64,000 nt of DNA from Hungatella sp. UBA4396. Its GTDB lineage: Bacteria; Bacillota; Clostridia; Lachnospirales; Lachnospiraceae. Shown piece after piece: positions 16,925-26,279 of this stretch; position 1 is the stretch's first letter; the number at the start of each line of letters is the position of its first letter. A program made the position numbers and the translations under genes. The stretch lies in assembly GCA_002389905.1 (NCBI GenBank), contig DGRE01000070.1, positions 65,364 to 129,363 of the forward strand, written 5' to 3'. The notes beneath the pieces are model-generated. The model saw nothing but the letters and a program-made list of their open reading frames with translations. It was not told where the DNA came from and did not search any database.

Positions 16925-16948
16925 AGTCTAGACTAACTGTGCTATTAT
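16925..16948 (+). promoter_or_regulatory. Candidate LysR-controlled nikA promoter
   Basis: The palindrome AGTCTAGACT (16925-16934; extended TTAGTAAGTCTAGACTAA fits the T-N11-A LysR box) lies just ahead of TATTAT (16943-16948). The -35 region is poor, as expected for an activated promoter. Confidence 0.5.
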
Positions 16949-16980
16949 GATCCATAGTCATAAACAAAAGGAGAGCAGAT

Positions 16981-18618
16981 ATGAAAAAAAGACTTTTTGG
17001 ATTATATGCAGCAGGTATTCTGGCTGCGTCAATATTAGCTGGCTGCACAAATTCCGCCGGCCCATCAAAGGAAGAGAGTTCTTCCGTACAGGCAGAGGCG
17101 TCTGCCGGAGAGCAGGAGAGCGGGGCAGCAACGAAAGATGAACTGGTATTTGTCAATTACAGAGATATCAGAGACTTAAACCCTCACCTGTATGCAGGAG
17201 AAATGTATGCCCAGGAAATGCTTTATGAAACCCTGGTAACTATTTCAGACAAAGGCTATGAACCCTGCCTGGCAGAAAGCTGGACAGTGAGCGAGGACGG
17301 AAAGGTTTATACCTTTAAGATCCGCAAGGGCGTAACCTTCTCCGACGGAGAGGTATGCGATGCCAATGCCATCAAAGCCAACTTCGAAGCCATCATTGAG
17401 AACAAGGAGCGCCACACCTGGCTGGAGATGATGAATCTTCTGGTGGGAGTATCCGCACCTGATGACGAAACCTTTGTGATCGAGCTGACAGAGCCTTACT
17501 ATCCCATGCTGACAGAGCTTGGAGTGACACGGCCCTTTGCCATGATTTCCCCTAAGGCCATGAAAGACGGCAGCACAAAGGATGGCGTTAATGAATACAT
17601 AGGAACCGGTGCATACGTTCTGACAGATTTTGTTACAGACGAATATGCAGTATTTGAAGTCAACGAAAACTACTGGGGCGAGAAGCCGGCCATTAAAAAG
17701 ATTACAGTAAAAGTAATCCCGGACAACCAGACCAGAATTCTGGCTCTTGAAAAAGGAGAAATCGATCTCATATTCGGAAAGAACATGATTGATGCCGATG
17801 CAGTGAATAAATATGTGGACAGTGAAGAGTTCCAGGTTTCTTTATCAGACCCCACATCCACCAGACAGATTGTATTAAATACCGCCAATTCTGTTTTAAA
17901 GGATAAGGTTGTACGTCAGGCTATTCAGCATGCCACCAACCGCCAGGCCATTTCTGACGGTATTTTCTACGGACTGGAAGCTCCTGCTGACACCCTGTTT
18001 TCCTCAACCGTTCCTTACTGCGATATCAACCTGAAGCCATATGCCTATGATGCAGATCTGGCAGGAACCATGCTGGAAGAAGCCGGCTGGGTAATGGGCA
18101 GCAGCGGTATCAGGGAAAAAGACGGAACTCCTCTTGCTCTTTCCCTTCTTTACAACAGCGACAGCGTAACAGAAAAAACTATTTCAGAATACCTTCAGTC
18201 TGAATACAGGAAGCTGGGAATGCAGTTGGATATCAAGGGAGAAGAAGAGCAGTCTTACCGTGATAACATGAAGGCAGGACATTTTGACATGGTATTTAAT
18301 ATCTGCTGGGGTACCCCTTATGATCCTCAGTCCTCTCTGGCTGCTATGAGACAGCCGGTGTACGGAGATTACGCAGCCCAGCTTGGACTGGAAGACAAAG
18401 CGGAAATCGACCAGGCTATTACAGATATTCTGGTTTCCACCGATGAAGCCAAAAGACAGGAACTTTACACCTTTGTTCTCACCAGACTTCATGAGGACGC
18501 CGTGTATATTCCTCTGACCTTTGAGTGTAACAAAGCCATCAGTACCTCTTCATTAAAGGGAGTAGGCTTCACCCAGACTCAGTATGAGGTGCCGTTTACC
18601 CAGATGTATTTCGAATAG
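16981..18618 (+). CDS. nikA: NikA-like ABC transporter substrate-binding lipoprotein
   Basis: A 545-residue lipoprotein (signal peptide with lipobox LAGC at about residues 19-22, then a Ser/Glu-rich linker) of the SBP_bac_5 group. It follows E. coli NikA closely: DLNPHLYAGEMYAQEMLYETL, RHTWLEMMNLLVGV, EKPAIKKITVKVIPDNQTR, APADTLFSSTVPY and FNICWGTPYDPQSS. NikA binds nickel as a chelate, but related proteins carry peptides, so the cargo is inferred. Two permeases, two ATPases and a hydrolase follow. AAAGGAGAG precedes the ATG. Confidence 0.88.
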   Translation: MKKRLFGLYAAGILAASILAGCTNSAGPSKEESSSVQAEASAGEQESGAATKDELVFVNYRDIRDLNPHLYAGEMYAQEMLYETLVTISDKGYEPCLAESWTVSEDGKVYTFKIRKGVTFSDGEVCDANAIKANFEAIIENKERHTWLEMMNLLVGVSAPDDETFVIELTEPYYPMLTELGVTRPFAMISPKAMKDGSTKDGVNEYIGTGAYVLTDFVTDEYAVFEVNENYWGEKPAIKKITVKVIPDNQTRILALEKGEIDLIFGKNMIDADAVNKYVDSEEFQVSLSDPTSTRQIVLNTANSVLKDKVVRQAIQHATNRQAISDGIFYGLEAPADTLFSSTVPYCDINLKPYAYDADLAGTMLEEAGWVMGSSGIREKDGTPLALSLLYNSDSVTEKTISEYLQSEYRKLGMQLDIKGEEEQSYRDNMKAGHFDMVFNICWGTPYDPQSSLAAMRQPVYGDYAAQLGLEDKAEIDQAITDILVSTDEAKRQELYTFVLTRLHEDAVYIPLTFECNKAISTSSLKGVGFTQTQYEVPFTQMYFE

Positions 18619-18644
18619 AGGGAAATCAGGAAACAAGAAAACAC

Positions 18645-18684
18645 GCATGCCGGTCCTTACATCTCAGGACAGGCATGCTTTTTT
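18645..18684 (+). terminator. Hairpin between nikA and nikB
   Basis: GCATGCC-GTCCT pairs with AGGAC-GGCATGC and is followed by TTTTTT. Being inside the operon, it should act as a partial terminator or 3' stabiliser, giving more binding protein than permease. Confidence 0.8.
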
Positions 18685-18699
18685 CGGAAAGGACCTCCT

Positions 18700-19641
18700 A
18701 TGAAAGCTTATATTGTAAAGCGGATTTTATCGGCCATTCCGCTTTTGCTGTGCATTTCTTTTTTGTGTTTTGTTTTTATCAACTTAATCCCCTCTGATCC
18801 GGCAGAGGTGGCCCTTCGTGTGCGCCAGACGCCTATAATTACCGAGGAAGCCATTGAACAGGTCCGGGAGGAACTGGGATTAAATGATCCCTACATGGTC
18901 CGTTATTTCCGGTGGCTGGCAGACTGCCTCCGTCTGAATTTTGGGGTCAGCTACACCAATCCTGCCAGAACCGTTCTGGGGGAAATTCAGAGATGTCTGC
19001 CTGCCACCGCATTGCTGGCTTCTGCTTCTCTGGTCTTCGTCATTGTTCTGAGCCTTCCCATCGGCTTTTTCTGCGCCGTATATAAGGACAGCTGGTTTGA
19101 CCGGATTGTCCGGGGAATTGTGTTTATGACCACTGCCATGCCTGCCTATTGGATCGGGCTTTTGATGATATGGCTTATCAGCATCAAGATGGACTTGCTT
19201 CCCACCAGCGGAAGCGGAAGCTGGAAGCATCTGCTTTTACCGGCCTTTACCGTTTCCCTGACCTATATTTCCACTTACATCCGGCTCATCCGCAACAACA
19301 TGCTGGAAAATATGAAGGAAGATTATGTGCTGTATGCCAACGTCAGAGGCTTGAAGCAGAAAAATATTCTGGTCAGGCACATTTTGAAAAACTCTCTCCA
19401 TACGTGTATCGTAGCCATTGGTATGAGCATTCCTCAGTTAATGGCAGGAACCATTGTAGTGGAAAATGTATTTGCCTGGCCCGGCCTTGGAAAGCTGTGT
19501 ATCAACTCCATCTTTAACCGGGATTATCCGGTCATACAGACTTACGTTCTGCTGATCGGAACCCTGTTTGTTGTGTTTAACCTGTTATTTGATATTATCC
19601 AGTGTATCGCTGACCCAAGACTGAGAAGGGAGGTATCCTGA
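18700..19641 (+). CDS. nikB: NikB/DppB-type ABC permease
   Basis: A 313-residue inner-membrane permease with six helices, starting YIVKRILSAIPLLLCISFLCF as in NikB/DppB. The TMPAYWIGLLMIW segment and the EAA loop (YVLYANVRGLKQKNILVRHILKN, about residues 207-229) that docks on the ATPase are present. Only one base separates its stop from nikC, so the genes are co-translated. Confidence 0.92.
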   Translation: MKAYIVKRILSAIPLLLCISFLCFVFINLIPSDPAEVALRVRQTPIITEEAIEQVREELGLNDPYMVRYFRWLADCLRLNFGVSYTNPARTVLGEIQRCLPATALLASASLVFVIVLSLPIGFFCAVYKDSWFDRIVRGIVFMTTAMPAYWIGLLMIWLISIKMDLLPTSGSGSWKHLLLPAFTVSLTYISTYIRLIRNNMLENMKEDYVLYANVRGLKQKNILVRHILKNSLHTCIVAIGMSIPQLMAGTIVVENVFAWPGLGKLCINSIFNRDYPVIQTYVLLIGTLFVVFNLLFDIIQCIADPRLRREVS

Positions 19642-19642
19642 T

Positions 19643-20422
19643 ATGTGGAAGCGTTTATTTCAGAACAAAATGGCTCTTATTATGATGTGCCTCCTTGGAA
19701 TTGTGGCCCTGCTGGGTATATTTGCCCCCTTTATCGCTCCCAATGATCCATACGAAAACGATATTTTAAACAAATTTGCCCCTTACAGCCTCCAGTTTCC
19801 TTTGGGAACAGACCATTTAGGCCGGTGCATTCTGTCCAGAATGATCTATGGAATCCGTCCTACCCTGTTTCTTTCCCTTGTGACCATGATAGGAACCATT
19901 GGTCTTGGAACCATTCTGGGCCTTTTGGCGGGGTATTTCCGGGGACCGGTGGAAGAGGTCATTATGCGGTCTGTGGATGTGATGATGTCCTTTCCCAGCC
20001 AGATCATGGTATTTGCCGTGGTGGCCCTTCTGGGCATTGATGTGCGCAACGTGATCATGGCAAATGTGCTGATCAAATGGGCCTGGTATGCCCGAATGAT
20101 CCGTACCAACGTTATGAAGTACAGGGACAGAAACTTTGTTCTCTATTCCAGATGCATCGGAACCGGGGAACGGTTTATTCTGGCAAGACACCTGCTTCCA
20201 AGCATTGCCTCAGAAATGGCGGTTTTAGCCACTCTGGACATTGGCTGGGCAATCCTTAATATTTCTACCCTCTCTTTCCTGGGACTTGGAGTACAGGCTC
20301 CTATTCCGGAGTGGGGAGCCATGCTCAACGAGGCTAAAAATGTCATGACCACAAATCCCATACAGATGATTGCGCCGGGAGTTGCCATTGTGGTGGTCGT
20401 GGCGGCCTTTAACCTGCTGTGA
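19643..20422 (+). CDS. nikC: NikC/DppC-type ABC permease with premature stop
   Basis: The 259-residue product has the DppC/NikC fold: APFIAPNDPYENDIL, GTDHLGRCILSRMIYGIR, six helices and the EAA loop YSRCIGTGERFILARHLLP. Homologues end NLLGDxLRDALDP. Here the codon after FNLL is TGA (20420-20422) where Gly is expected. The frame then continues DALRDALDPKEVQI and ends TAA at 20465-20467, overlapping the nikD start as TAATG. Only 15 codons are lost, so function may remain; a GGA-to-TGA mutation, sequencing error or readthrough are all possible. Confidence 0.85.
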   Translation: MWKRLFQNKMALIMMCLLGIVALLGIFAPFIAPNDPYENDILNKFAPYSLQFPLGTDHLGRCILSRMIYGIRPTLFLSLVTMIGTIGLGTILGLLAGYFRGPVEEVIMRSVDVMMSFPSQIMVFAVVALLGIDVRNVIMANVLIKWAWYARMIRTNVMKYRDRNFVLYSRCIGTGERFILARHLLPSIASEMAVLATLDIGWAILNISTLSFLGLGVQAPIPEWGAMLNEAKNVMTTNPIQMIAPGVAIVVVVAAFNLL

Positions 20423-20466
20423 GATGCCTTAAGGGATGCCCTTGACCCGAAGGAGGTGCAGATTTA

Positions 20467-21297
20467 ATGACCCCTATTCTGGAAGTGAAGAATTTAAAAG
20501 TAGATTTTCATTATAAAAAACGGGTCCAGCCCATTATCAAAGGGGTGGATTTTCCCCTGCATTCAGGCCAGTGCCTTGGCATACTGGGAGAATCGGGAAG
20601 CGGAAAAAGCATGAGCAGCAAGGCCATTATGGGACTTTTGGACCAGAGCTTTTCTGTTTCAGGGGAAGCCATTTACCGTGGAGAAGACCTGCTGAAAAAG
20701 AATAAAGAGGAGCTGAGAAGGATTCGGGGAAAGGGAGTCTGCATGATTTTACAAAACCCCATGACCTGTTTTGATCCTCTCTACCGGATTAATGACCAGA
20801 TGGCAGAAACTTATCAGGAGCATTTAAATCTGCCCAAGGCACAAATCTATGAAAAATCCATAGAAGTCCTGGAAACCATGCAGATTAAAAATCCTCAGGA
20901 AGTGTTGAAAAAATATCCCCATCAGCTGAGCGGAGGCATGCTCCAGCGAATCATGATCGGATTGGCCATGTCCATGGAACCGGATATTCTGATTGCCGAT
21001 GAGCCGACCACGGCCATTGATGCCATCACCCAGTTTGAAATCATGAAGGAATTTGAACGGATTAAAAAAGAAGCTAAAACAGCCATGATATTCATTACTC
21101 ATGACCTGGGAGTTATTTCCCGGATTGCGGATCAGGTTCTGGTGATGAATCAGGGCGTGGTTGCTGACCGGGGAACCTTCCAGGAGATCATGGAACAGGC
21201 CAAGGACCCTTATACCAGACTGCTGGTGGAAAAGAGAAAGGCTGTTATGAAGAAATACCGGTATGCCATGAAGGGAATGGAGGTGAAGGAGGTATGA
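20467..21297 (+). CDS. nikD: NikD/DppD-type ABC ATPase
   Basis: A 276-residue ATPase. Walker A GESGSGKS (about residues 40-47), signature LSGGMLQR, Walker B ILIADEPTT and the switch His in FITHDLG are all present. It powers the NikBC permease together with NikE. Its ATG overlaps the natural stop of nikC (TAATG) and its own stop overlaps nikE (ATGA), so it is embedded in a tightly coupled operon. Confidence 0.92.
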   Translation: MTPILEVKNLKVDFHYKKRVQPIIKGVDFPLHSGQCLGILGESGSGKSMSSKAIMGLLDQSFSVSGEAIYRGEDLLKKNKEELRRIRGKGVCMILQNPMTCFDPLYRINDQMAETYQEHLNLPKAQIYEKSIEVLETMQIKNPQEVLKKYPHQLSGGMLQRIMIGLAMSMEPDILIADEPTTAIDAITQFEIMKEFERIKKEAKTAMIFITHDLGVISRIADQVLVMNQGVVADRGTFQEIMEQAKDPYTRLLVEKRKAVMKKYRYAMKGMEVKEV

Positions 21298-22118
21298 TAA
21301 AGGCAGAGCACATTGATGTCAGTTTCCGGAAGGAAAATCAGGAGACCGTGTTTGGAAAAGAACGGCAGCAGGTGTTATTTGACGTCTCCTTTGAAGTGAA
21401 GGAAGGGGAATGCCTGGGGATTTTAGGAGAAAGCGGAAGCGGAAAAAGCACCCTGGGAAGAGTCCTCTGCGGGCTTTTAAAGCCGGATAAGGGAACCGTA
21501 GAGCTGGAAGGAATGCCCCTTGCCGGGAGAGGCAGAAAAAAGGGAAAGACTGTGATCAGTGTCGTATTTCAGGATTACACCACCTCTGCAAATCCCAGAT
21601 TCCGGGTGAGAGATTTAATTGGAGAATCCCTGATGGTGCGGGAAAGAAGGGAAAAGATCAAGCTGGAGAGGGAAGCAGAGCTTGAAAAGCTGCTGGAGCT
21701 GGTTGGGCTGGATATGAGCTATTCCCAGCGATTTCCTCATGAACTGAGCGGCGGCCAGCTTCAGCGGGTCTGCATTGCCAGAGCCATTGCCGTAAATCCC
21801 AGGATCATCTTATTTGATGAAGCCATCAGTTCCTTAGATGCCCATACCCAGGTACAGGTTATGGACCTTTTAAAGGACATTCAGGAGAAGAGAAAGCTGA
21901 CTTATGTTTTTATAACCCATGACCTGACCTCAGTCACTTATTTGTGCAGCCGCGTCCTCTTTTTGTATCAGGGGAAAGTGGCGGAAATCAGGGATGTGGA
22001 GGACATTGCCGGTGTGACTCATCCCTATGCGAAAAAGCTACTGGAATCCGTCATGGATTTTGACCAGATTCAGGATTTGGAAGCTGATAAAAAAGATGGC
22101 TGGGAACAGGCTGTATGA
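21294..22118 (+). CDS. nikE: NikE/DppF-type ABC ATPase
   Basis: A 274-residue ATPase with Walker A GESGSGKSTLGR (about residues 46-57), a Q-loop VVFQDYTTSANPR, signature LSGGQLQR and Walker B IILFDEAISSLD, the DppF/NikE form. It is the second nucleotide-binding subunit of the importer and starts within the last four bases of nikD. Confidence 0.92.
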   Translation: MIKAEHIDVSFRKENQETVFGKERQQVLFDVSFEVKEGECLGILGESGSGKSTLGRVLCGLLKPDKGTVELEGMPLAGRGRKKGKTVISVVFQDYTTSANPRFRVRDLIGESLMVRERREKIKLEREAELEKLLELVGLDMSYSQRFPHELSGGQLQRVCIARAIAVNPRIILFDEAISSLDAHTQVQVMDLLKDIQEKRKLTYVFITHDLTSVTYLCSRVLFLYQGKVAEIRDVEDIAGVTHPYAKKLLESVMDFDQIQDLEADKKDGWEQAV

Positions 22119-22143
22119 AGAGATTCTCAGGAAAGGAGTATTA

Positions 22144-23097
22144 ATGAGTCTGTATATAGGAAATTGTCAGGTGGAATCAGGAGAAAAGAAAAACGGAATG
22201 CTGGAAGTGGGAGAACATGATCCAAAGCTTCCCATGACCCTGATCTGCGGAAAAGAAGAAGGGCCTGCGGTTCTCATTTCAGCAGGAATCCATGGGGCGG
22301 AATATATTGGAATCCAGACTGCCATGGAGCTGTCCAGGGAAATAAAGCCGGAAGATGTAAAAGGAAACCTGATTTTTCTTCTGGTTGCAAACCCTTCCGC
22401 CTTTAAGGACTTTGTGCGGTTTACGGTGCCGGAAGACGGCAGGAATTTAAACCGGATGTTTCCCGGAAAAGAAGACGGCAGTTTATCGGAGCGGATTGCT
22501 TTTACTATGGTGAATCAGCTTTACCCCAAGGCTGATTACTTTCTGGATATACACGCAGGGGATACCAGTGAACGGGTGATGCCGTTTCTCTATTTCCCGG
22601 GAGGAGCCAGTGAGGATGTGGCGGAAGCTTCTAAAAATATGGCAAAAGCAGCGGATATGGCGGTTCGTGCCAGGTCAGGGTCTTTAACCGGAGCCTGCGG
22701 CTGCGCCGGTTCTCACGGCATTCCTTCTCTTTTATTGGAAAGGGGAGGCGGCGGAGTCTTTACCAGGGAAGAGGTAGAGCTTTATAAGCAGGATATCAGA
22801 AATATTCTGATCCGCCTTAAAGTGTTGGAGGGAGAAGAGGTCCATACAGTCAGCCAGTCAGAGGTAAACAAGGCTACATACATAGAAGCAGAGACAGAAG
22901 GATTCTGGTATCCTGCCTTAAACGCAGGAGATCAGTTTTGTTCCGGTGGGCTTTTAGGAGAAATCAGGGATGTGTGGGGAGATTTAAAAAAGGCTTATTA
23001 TGGAGAGTATGATGGAATTATTCTTTACCAGACCGTTGGCATGGGAATCAAAGAGGGAGATCCTTTGGTGGCATACGGCATGATGGAAGAAGGATAA
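22144..23097 (+). CDS. Succinylglutamate desuccinylase/aspartoacylase family metallohydrolase
   Basis: A 317-residue M14-like zinc hydrolase. Zinc ligands are seen in GIHGAEY (HxxE, about residues 51-54) and DIHAGD (H about 145); the general-base Glu lies in LLLERGGGG (about 201). Members cleave amide bonds of N-acyl amino acids. There is no signal peptide, so it acts in the cytoplasm. As last gene of the nik-like operon, 25 bases after nikE, it probably processes the imported ligand, for example an N-acylated amino acid, peptide or metal chelator. The ATG at 22144 is backed by GGAAAGGAG. Confidence 0.85.
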   Translation: MSLYIGNCQVESGEKKNGMLEVGEHDPKLPMTLICGKEEGPAVLISAGIHGAEYIGIQTAMELSREIKPEDVKGNLIFLLVANPSAFKDFVRFTVPEDGRNLNRMFPGKEDGSLSERIAFTMVNQLYPKADYFLDIHAGDTSERVMPFLYFPGGASEDVAEASKNMAKAADMAVRARSGSLTGACGCAGSHGIPSLLLERGGGGVFTREEVELYKQDIRNILIRLKVLEGEEVHTVSQSEVNKATYIEAETEGFWYPALNAGDQFCSGGLLGEIRDVWGDLKKAYYGEYDGIILYQTVGMGIKEGDPLVAYGMMEEG

Positions 23098-23106
23098 TAG
23101 ACAAAA

Positions 23107-23152
23107 AAGAAGCATGGCGGCCGGACTTTTGTCCGAAAGCCATGCTTCTTTT
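23107..23152. terminator. Bidirectional terminator between the nik operon and DUF368
   Basis: A 12-bp perfect stem (AAGAAGCATGGC with GCCATGCTTCTT), A-rich before and T-rich after, serves the convergent genes on both sides. Confidence 0.85.
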
Positions 23153-23214
23153 GATGATGCGCCCTGGGGGCATACCGCTATGTCCAAAGGCATGGACAAG
23201 AAAGATGAAATGTT

Positions 23215-24060
23215 TCAGTCGCTGGAGTATTTTGACAAAGCCAGGATTCCGGCGCCTCCCAGATATAAGGCAATGGCAGCCAGAACAAGGGAGGGAATCC
23301 ACCAGGACATAGAAGCATCCGCCGGGATTGCCGGCAGTATGGTTTCACCGAATATTTCAGAGGTGGAGCCGATAACAAAGCCGATGATCATACAGTAGGT
23401 GGAATGAGGAAAACGGTTCATTAAAAATTCCAGGGGTTTTGTGATTAAAAATACGCCGATCAGGGTGGCAATGCCCAGAATCCCGATATATAGAACGTCA
23501 AACCTGGTGATGGCGGCCAGCATGGTATCATACATTCCCAGCACCAGAAGCATGTGGGAGGTGCTGATTCCGGGAAGGACAAGGGCCAGTGCAATTACGA
23601 TTCCTGTCACTAAGATCATTACATAGTGAATGAAGCCGGAGCCGGAAACAATATCAAAATTGCCTGTCGGTATAAAGCCGATGGAAATTACAATGATAAG
23701 GCCCAGCAGAAAGTAGAGGAGGGAAGAAAGGCTGAATTTCCGTTCCTTTGTCTTTTGATAAAGGGCCGGAATTCCTCCGATTACCGCTCCCAGGAAAAAG
23801 AAAGAAACCACAAAGGGGAATTTTTCAAGGAGCCACTGAATCAAAAATGCCAGGGAACCGATTCCGATTCCCGCTCCCAGACAGAATTTAAAAAGGAAAA
23901 TGGTATTTCCCTTAATATCCTTTAAAAAATTGCTGATAGCATGAATCAGTCTGTCGTAAATTCCCAGCAGGATTGCCATTGTTCCGCCGCTGACGCCGGG
24001 AACGCTCATGGATGAGCCGATCATAAAGCCTTTTAACATAATCATTAGGGTGTGTTTCAT
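23215..24060 (-). CDS. DUF368 polyprenyl-phosphate transporter family protein
   Basis: A 281-residue polytopic membrane protein with about eight helices. The two DUF368 repeats show SVPGVSGGTMAILLGIYDRLI (about residues 19-39) and VLPGISTSHMLLVLGMYD (about 160-177). DUF368 proteins have been linked to recycling of undecaprenyl phosphate across the membrane. A second copy is at 59000. The start follows GGAGGCAAAC on the minus strand; a weak TTGCTA-17-TAGGAT promoter lies upstream. Confidence 0.88.
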   Translation of the reverse strand: MKHTLMIMLKGFMIGSSMSVPGVSGGTMAILLGIYDRLIHAISNFLKDIKGNTIFLFKFCLGAGIGIGSLAFLIQWLLEKFPFVVSFFFLGAVIGGIPALYQKTKERKFSLSSLLYFLLGLIIVISIGFIPTGNFDIVSGSGFIHYVMILVTGIVIALALVLPGISTSHMLLVLGMYDTMLAAITRFDVLYIGILGIATLIGVFLITKPLEFLMNRFPHSTYCMIIGFVIGSTSEIFGETILPAIPADASMSWWIPSLVLAAIALYLGGAGILALSKYSSD

Positions 24061-24296
24061 GTTTGCCTCCAGTAAATGCGTTGGATTTTTTTAAATATTG
24101 CTATCCTAACATATATGAATAAAAATAGCAACAGCCTGATGGAGGAAGAGACAGAGGAATGTTCTTTTTCGGTACTATTTGAGCTTTTTTGTCAATTAAA
24201 TGACAAATTTTAACAAAAGTATTGTTTTTTGCCCAAAATCGGTTATATTATTTTATAGGCAATAAATTATTTTTGTAACAATACAAAGGAGGAGCT

Positions 24297-26279
24297 ATGA
24301 ATTTAAAAGGGATTCGTCAGAAAATCATTTTAAATACATTGATTGTCACCATCATTATATCAGCGGTCACAACCATTGTGCTGTCAATATCTGCAATGTC
24401 TTTGACAAATGTCACCTTGGAGGAAACTCTTGTGCCTTTTGCCAAAACAGCCTCAAAAAGCATTGAAAGCAACTTACATATTATGGCGGACCGCATCTTT
24501 ATGATAGGGGAAAACCGGGAACTGTCCTCAGAGGAGGCGACTATTGGGGAAAAACAGCAGGTTCTCGACAAAGCCACATCAGGAATAGAATTTGTCTGGC
24601 TTGCCCTTTACACAAAAGAAGGGAAGCTTTACACAGGAAAGGGAAACAGTCCTTCCGACATTTCCGGAGACAAGCTGTTTCAGATGATGCAGGAGACCAA
24701 TAACCTTGTAGTAGGGGATACATATGCCGGTGAAGATGGGCTTGAGGTATCGGTGGGGATGCCTATCGTCACGGAAAAAGAGAATACCTATTATCTGGTG
24801 GGAAGCTACAAATATGATATGCTTGACGATGTAATCAGCAGCATCCATATCGGCTACAGCGGCCATGCCTTTGTGATGAACGAAAGCGGACAGGTCATGG
24901 CTTACCCGGATAAGGAGTTTATCAGACAGGGAGAAAATATTTATTCTCTTTATAAGGATGATACAAAGCTTTTAAGCGTATTTGACACCATGAAAACGGG
25001 AAGGATCGGTTCTGCCTCCGTATCTTTGGATGGAGAGGACACTCTCGTTGTCTATGCACCTGTAAGAGGTGTCAATTGGTACCTGGCTATCATCACCCCA
25101 AAATCAGATTTTACCGGCGTTGTCAATACGGCTATTATGGTCAATATAGGAACTACCCTGACTCTGACCCTTCTCGCAATATGGTTCATTGCCCGCTTTG
25201 CAGGAAAGATTTCCAAGTCTCTGGGAAATGTGACGGGACGGATACAAAAGCTGGCGGAAGGCGATTTAACCAGCCCTGTGGAAGTGATGATGACAAACGA
25301 CGAAGCCCAGACTCTTTCCAATTCCTTAAAGGATACAGTGGAACGGGTGAGCGGATATATCTTACAGCTTCAGAATGCCCTGGAACAGCTTTCAGCCGGT
25401 AATTTAGATGTCAATGTCAGCAATCAGTTTGCAGGTGACTTCGTGGTTATGAAGGATTCTATTCACAGCATCACCGACTTCTTAAACCAGTTGATTCACG
25501 ACTTGCAGCGGTCAGCGGAAGCCTTAAATCATGCGGCCCAGAGAGTATCCCAGAGCGCCCTTTTGATGAATGAGTCCTCAGGCCATCAGTCTTCTTCCAT
25601 TGACCGGCTTTTAGAGGAGACGGATTCCATATCCAGAGATATAAACATTGTGGATGAACACGCAAGAACAGCCCGGGAGCTGATGGAGCAGTCCATGGAA
25701 CGGCTTTCAAAGGGGGATGAACACATGGAAAACACCCTCCAGTCCATGAAGAACATCAGTCACAATGCTTCTGAAATAACGAAAATTGCAAAATTCCTGG
25801 AGGAGATAGCCTTCCAAACCAACCTTCTTGCTCTTAACGCAAGCGTAGAGGCTGCCCATGCAGGGGAGGCTGGAAAAGGCTTTGCGGTTGTGGCCAATGA
25901 AATCCGTGATCTGGCTGAAAAGAGTGCGGATTCCTCCAAGCGCACGGCTGAGATGATTGAGCATTCCCAAAAAGCCATTGAAGAAGGTTCCAGGTATGCC
26001 AACTTAACAGCCAGCTTCTTAAACGAGCTGACAAGTATGTCCAGACAGACCTATGAGATAACGGAAGACTTAGCAAGGCTTGTGGGAAATGAGAAGTCCA
26101 GCCTGGAAAATGCGTCTCTCGATATAACCAGAATTTCCCAGCTTGCCCGCCAGAACCTGGAATCCAGTTCCGATGTGGCTTCCTTAAGCGGAGATCTGGC
26201 ACAGCAGGCCCAGAGCCTTGAGGAAATGTCAGGACGTTTCCGTCTCCGCTCTGACGCAGAAGGGAGGGATGCAGAATGA
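24297..26279 (+). CDS. Methyl-accepting chemotaxis protein with extracellular Cache-type domain
   Basis: A 660-residue chemoreceptor: TM1 (about residues 12-35), an extracellular double-Cache-like sensor (about 36-280, with LGVTVSxGMP-like and GHAFVMNESGQVMAYPD motifs), TM2 (about 283-305), HAMP (about 305-360) and a C-terminal signalling hairpin whose tip contains EAAHAGEAGKGFAVVANEIR. It should control flagellar motors through CheA. No CheR-tethering pentapeptide is present. It overlaps the next gene, for an FMN-binding lipoprotein, by four bases (ATGA). Confidence 0.93.
   Translation: MNLKGIRQKIILNTLIVTIIISAVTTIVLSISAMSLTNVTLEETLVPFAKTASKSIESNLHIMADRIFMIGENRELSSEEATIGEKQQVLDKATSGIEFVWLALYTKEGKLYTGKGNSPSDISGDKLFQMMQETNNLVVGDTYAGEDGLEVSVGMPIVTEKENTYYLVGSYKYDMLDDVISSIHIGYSGHAFVMNESGQVMAYPDKEFIRQGENIYSLYKDDTKLLSVFDTMKTGRIGSASVSLDGEDTLVVYAPVRGVNWYLAIITPKSDFTGVVNTAIMVNIGTTLTLTLLAIWFIARFAGKISKSLGNVTGRIQKLAEGDLTSPVEVMMTNDEAQTLSNSLKDTVERVSGYILQLQNALEQLSAGNLDVNVSNQFAGDFVVMKDSIHSITDFLNQLIHDLQRSAEALNHAAQRVSQSALLMNESSGHQSSSIDRLLEETDSISRDINIVDEHARTARELMEQSMERLSKGDEHMENTLQSMKNISHNASEITKIAKFLEEIAFQTNLLALNASVEAAHAGEAGKGFAVVANEIRDLAEKSADSSKRTAEMIEHSQKAIEEGSRYANLTASFLNELTSMSRQTYEITEDLARLVGNEKSSLENASLDITRISQLARQNLESSSDVASLSGDLAQQAQSLEEMSGRFRLRSDAEGRDAE

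Noticed and set aside
20420..20422. TGA in nikC as a selenocysteine codon
   Set aside because: Homologues have Gly, not Cys, at this position and no convincing SECIS hairpin follows.
24180..24296. Sigma-D (flagellar) promoter for the chemoreceptor
   Set aside because: No TAAA-N15-GCCGATA match; only a weak TTGTTT-16-TATATT sigma-A-like pair is visible.
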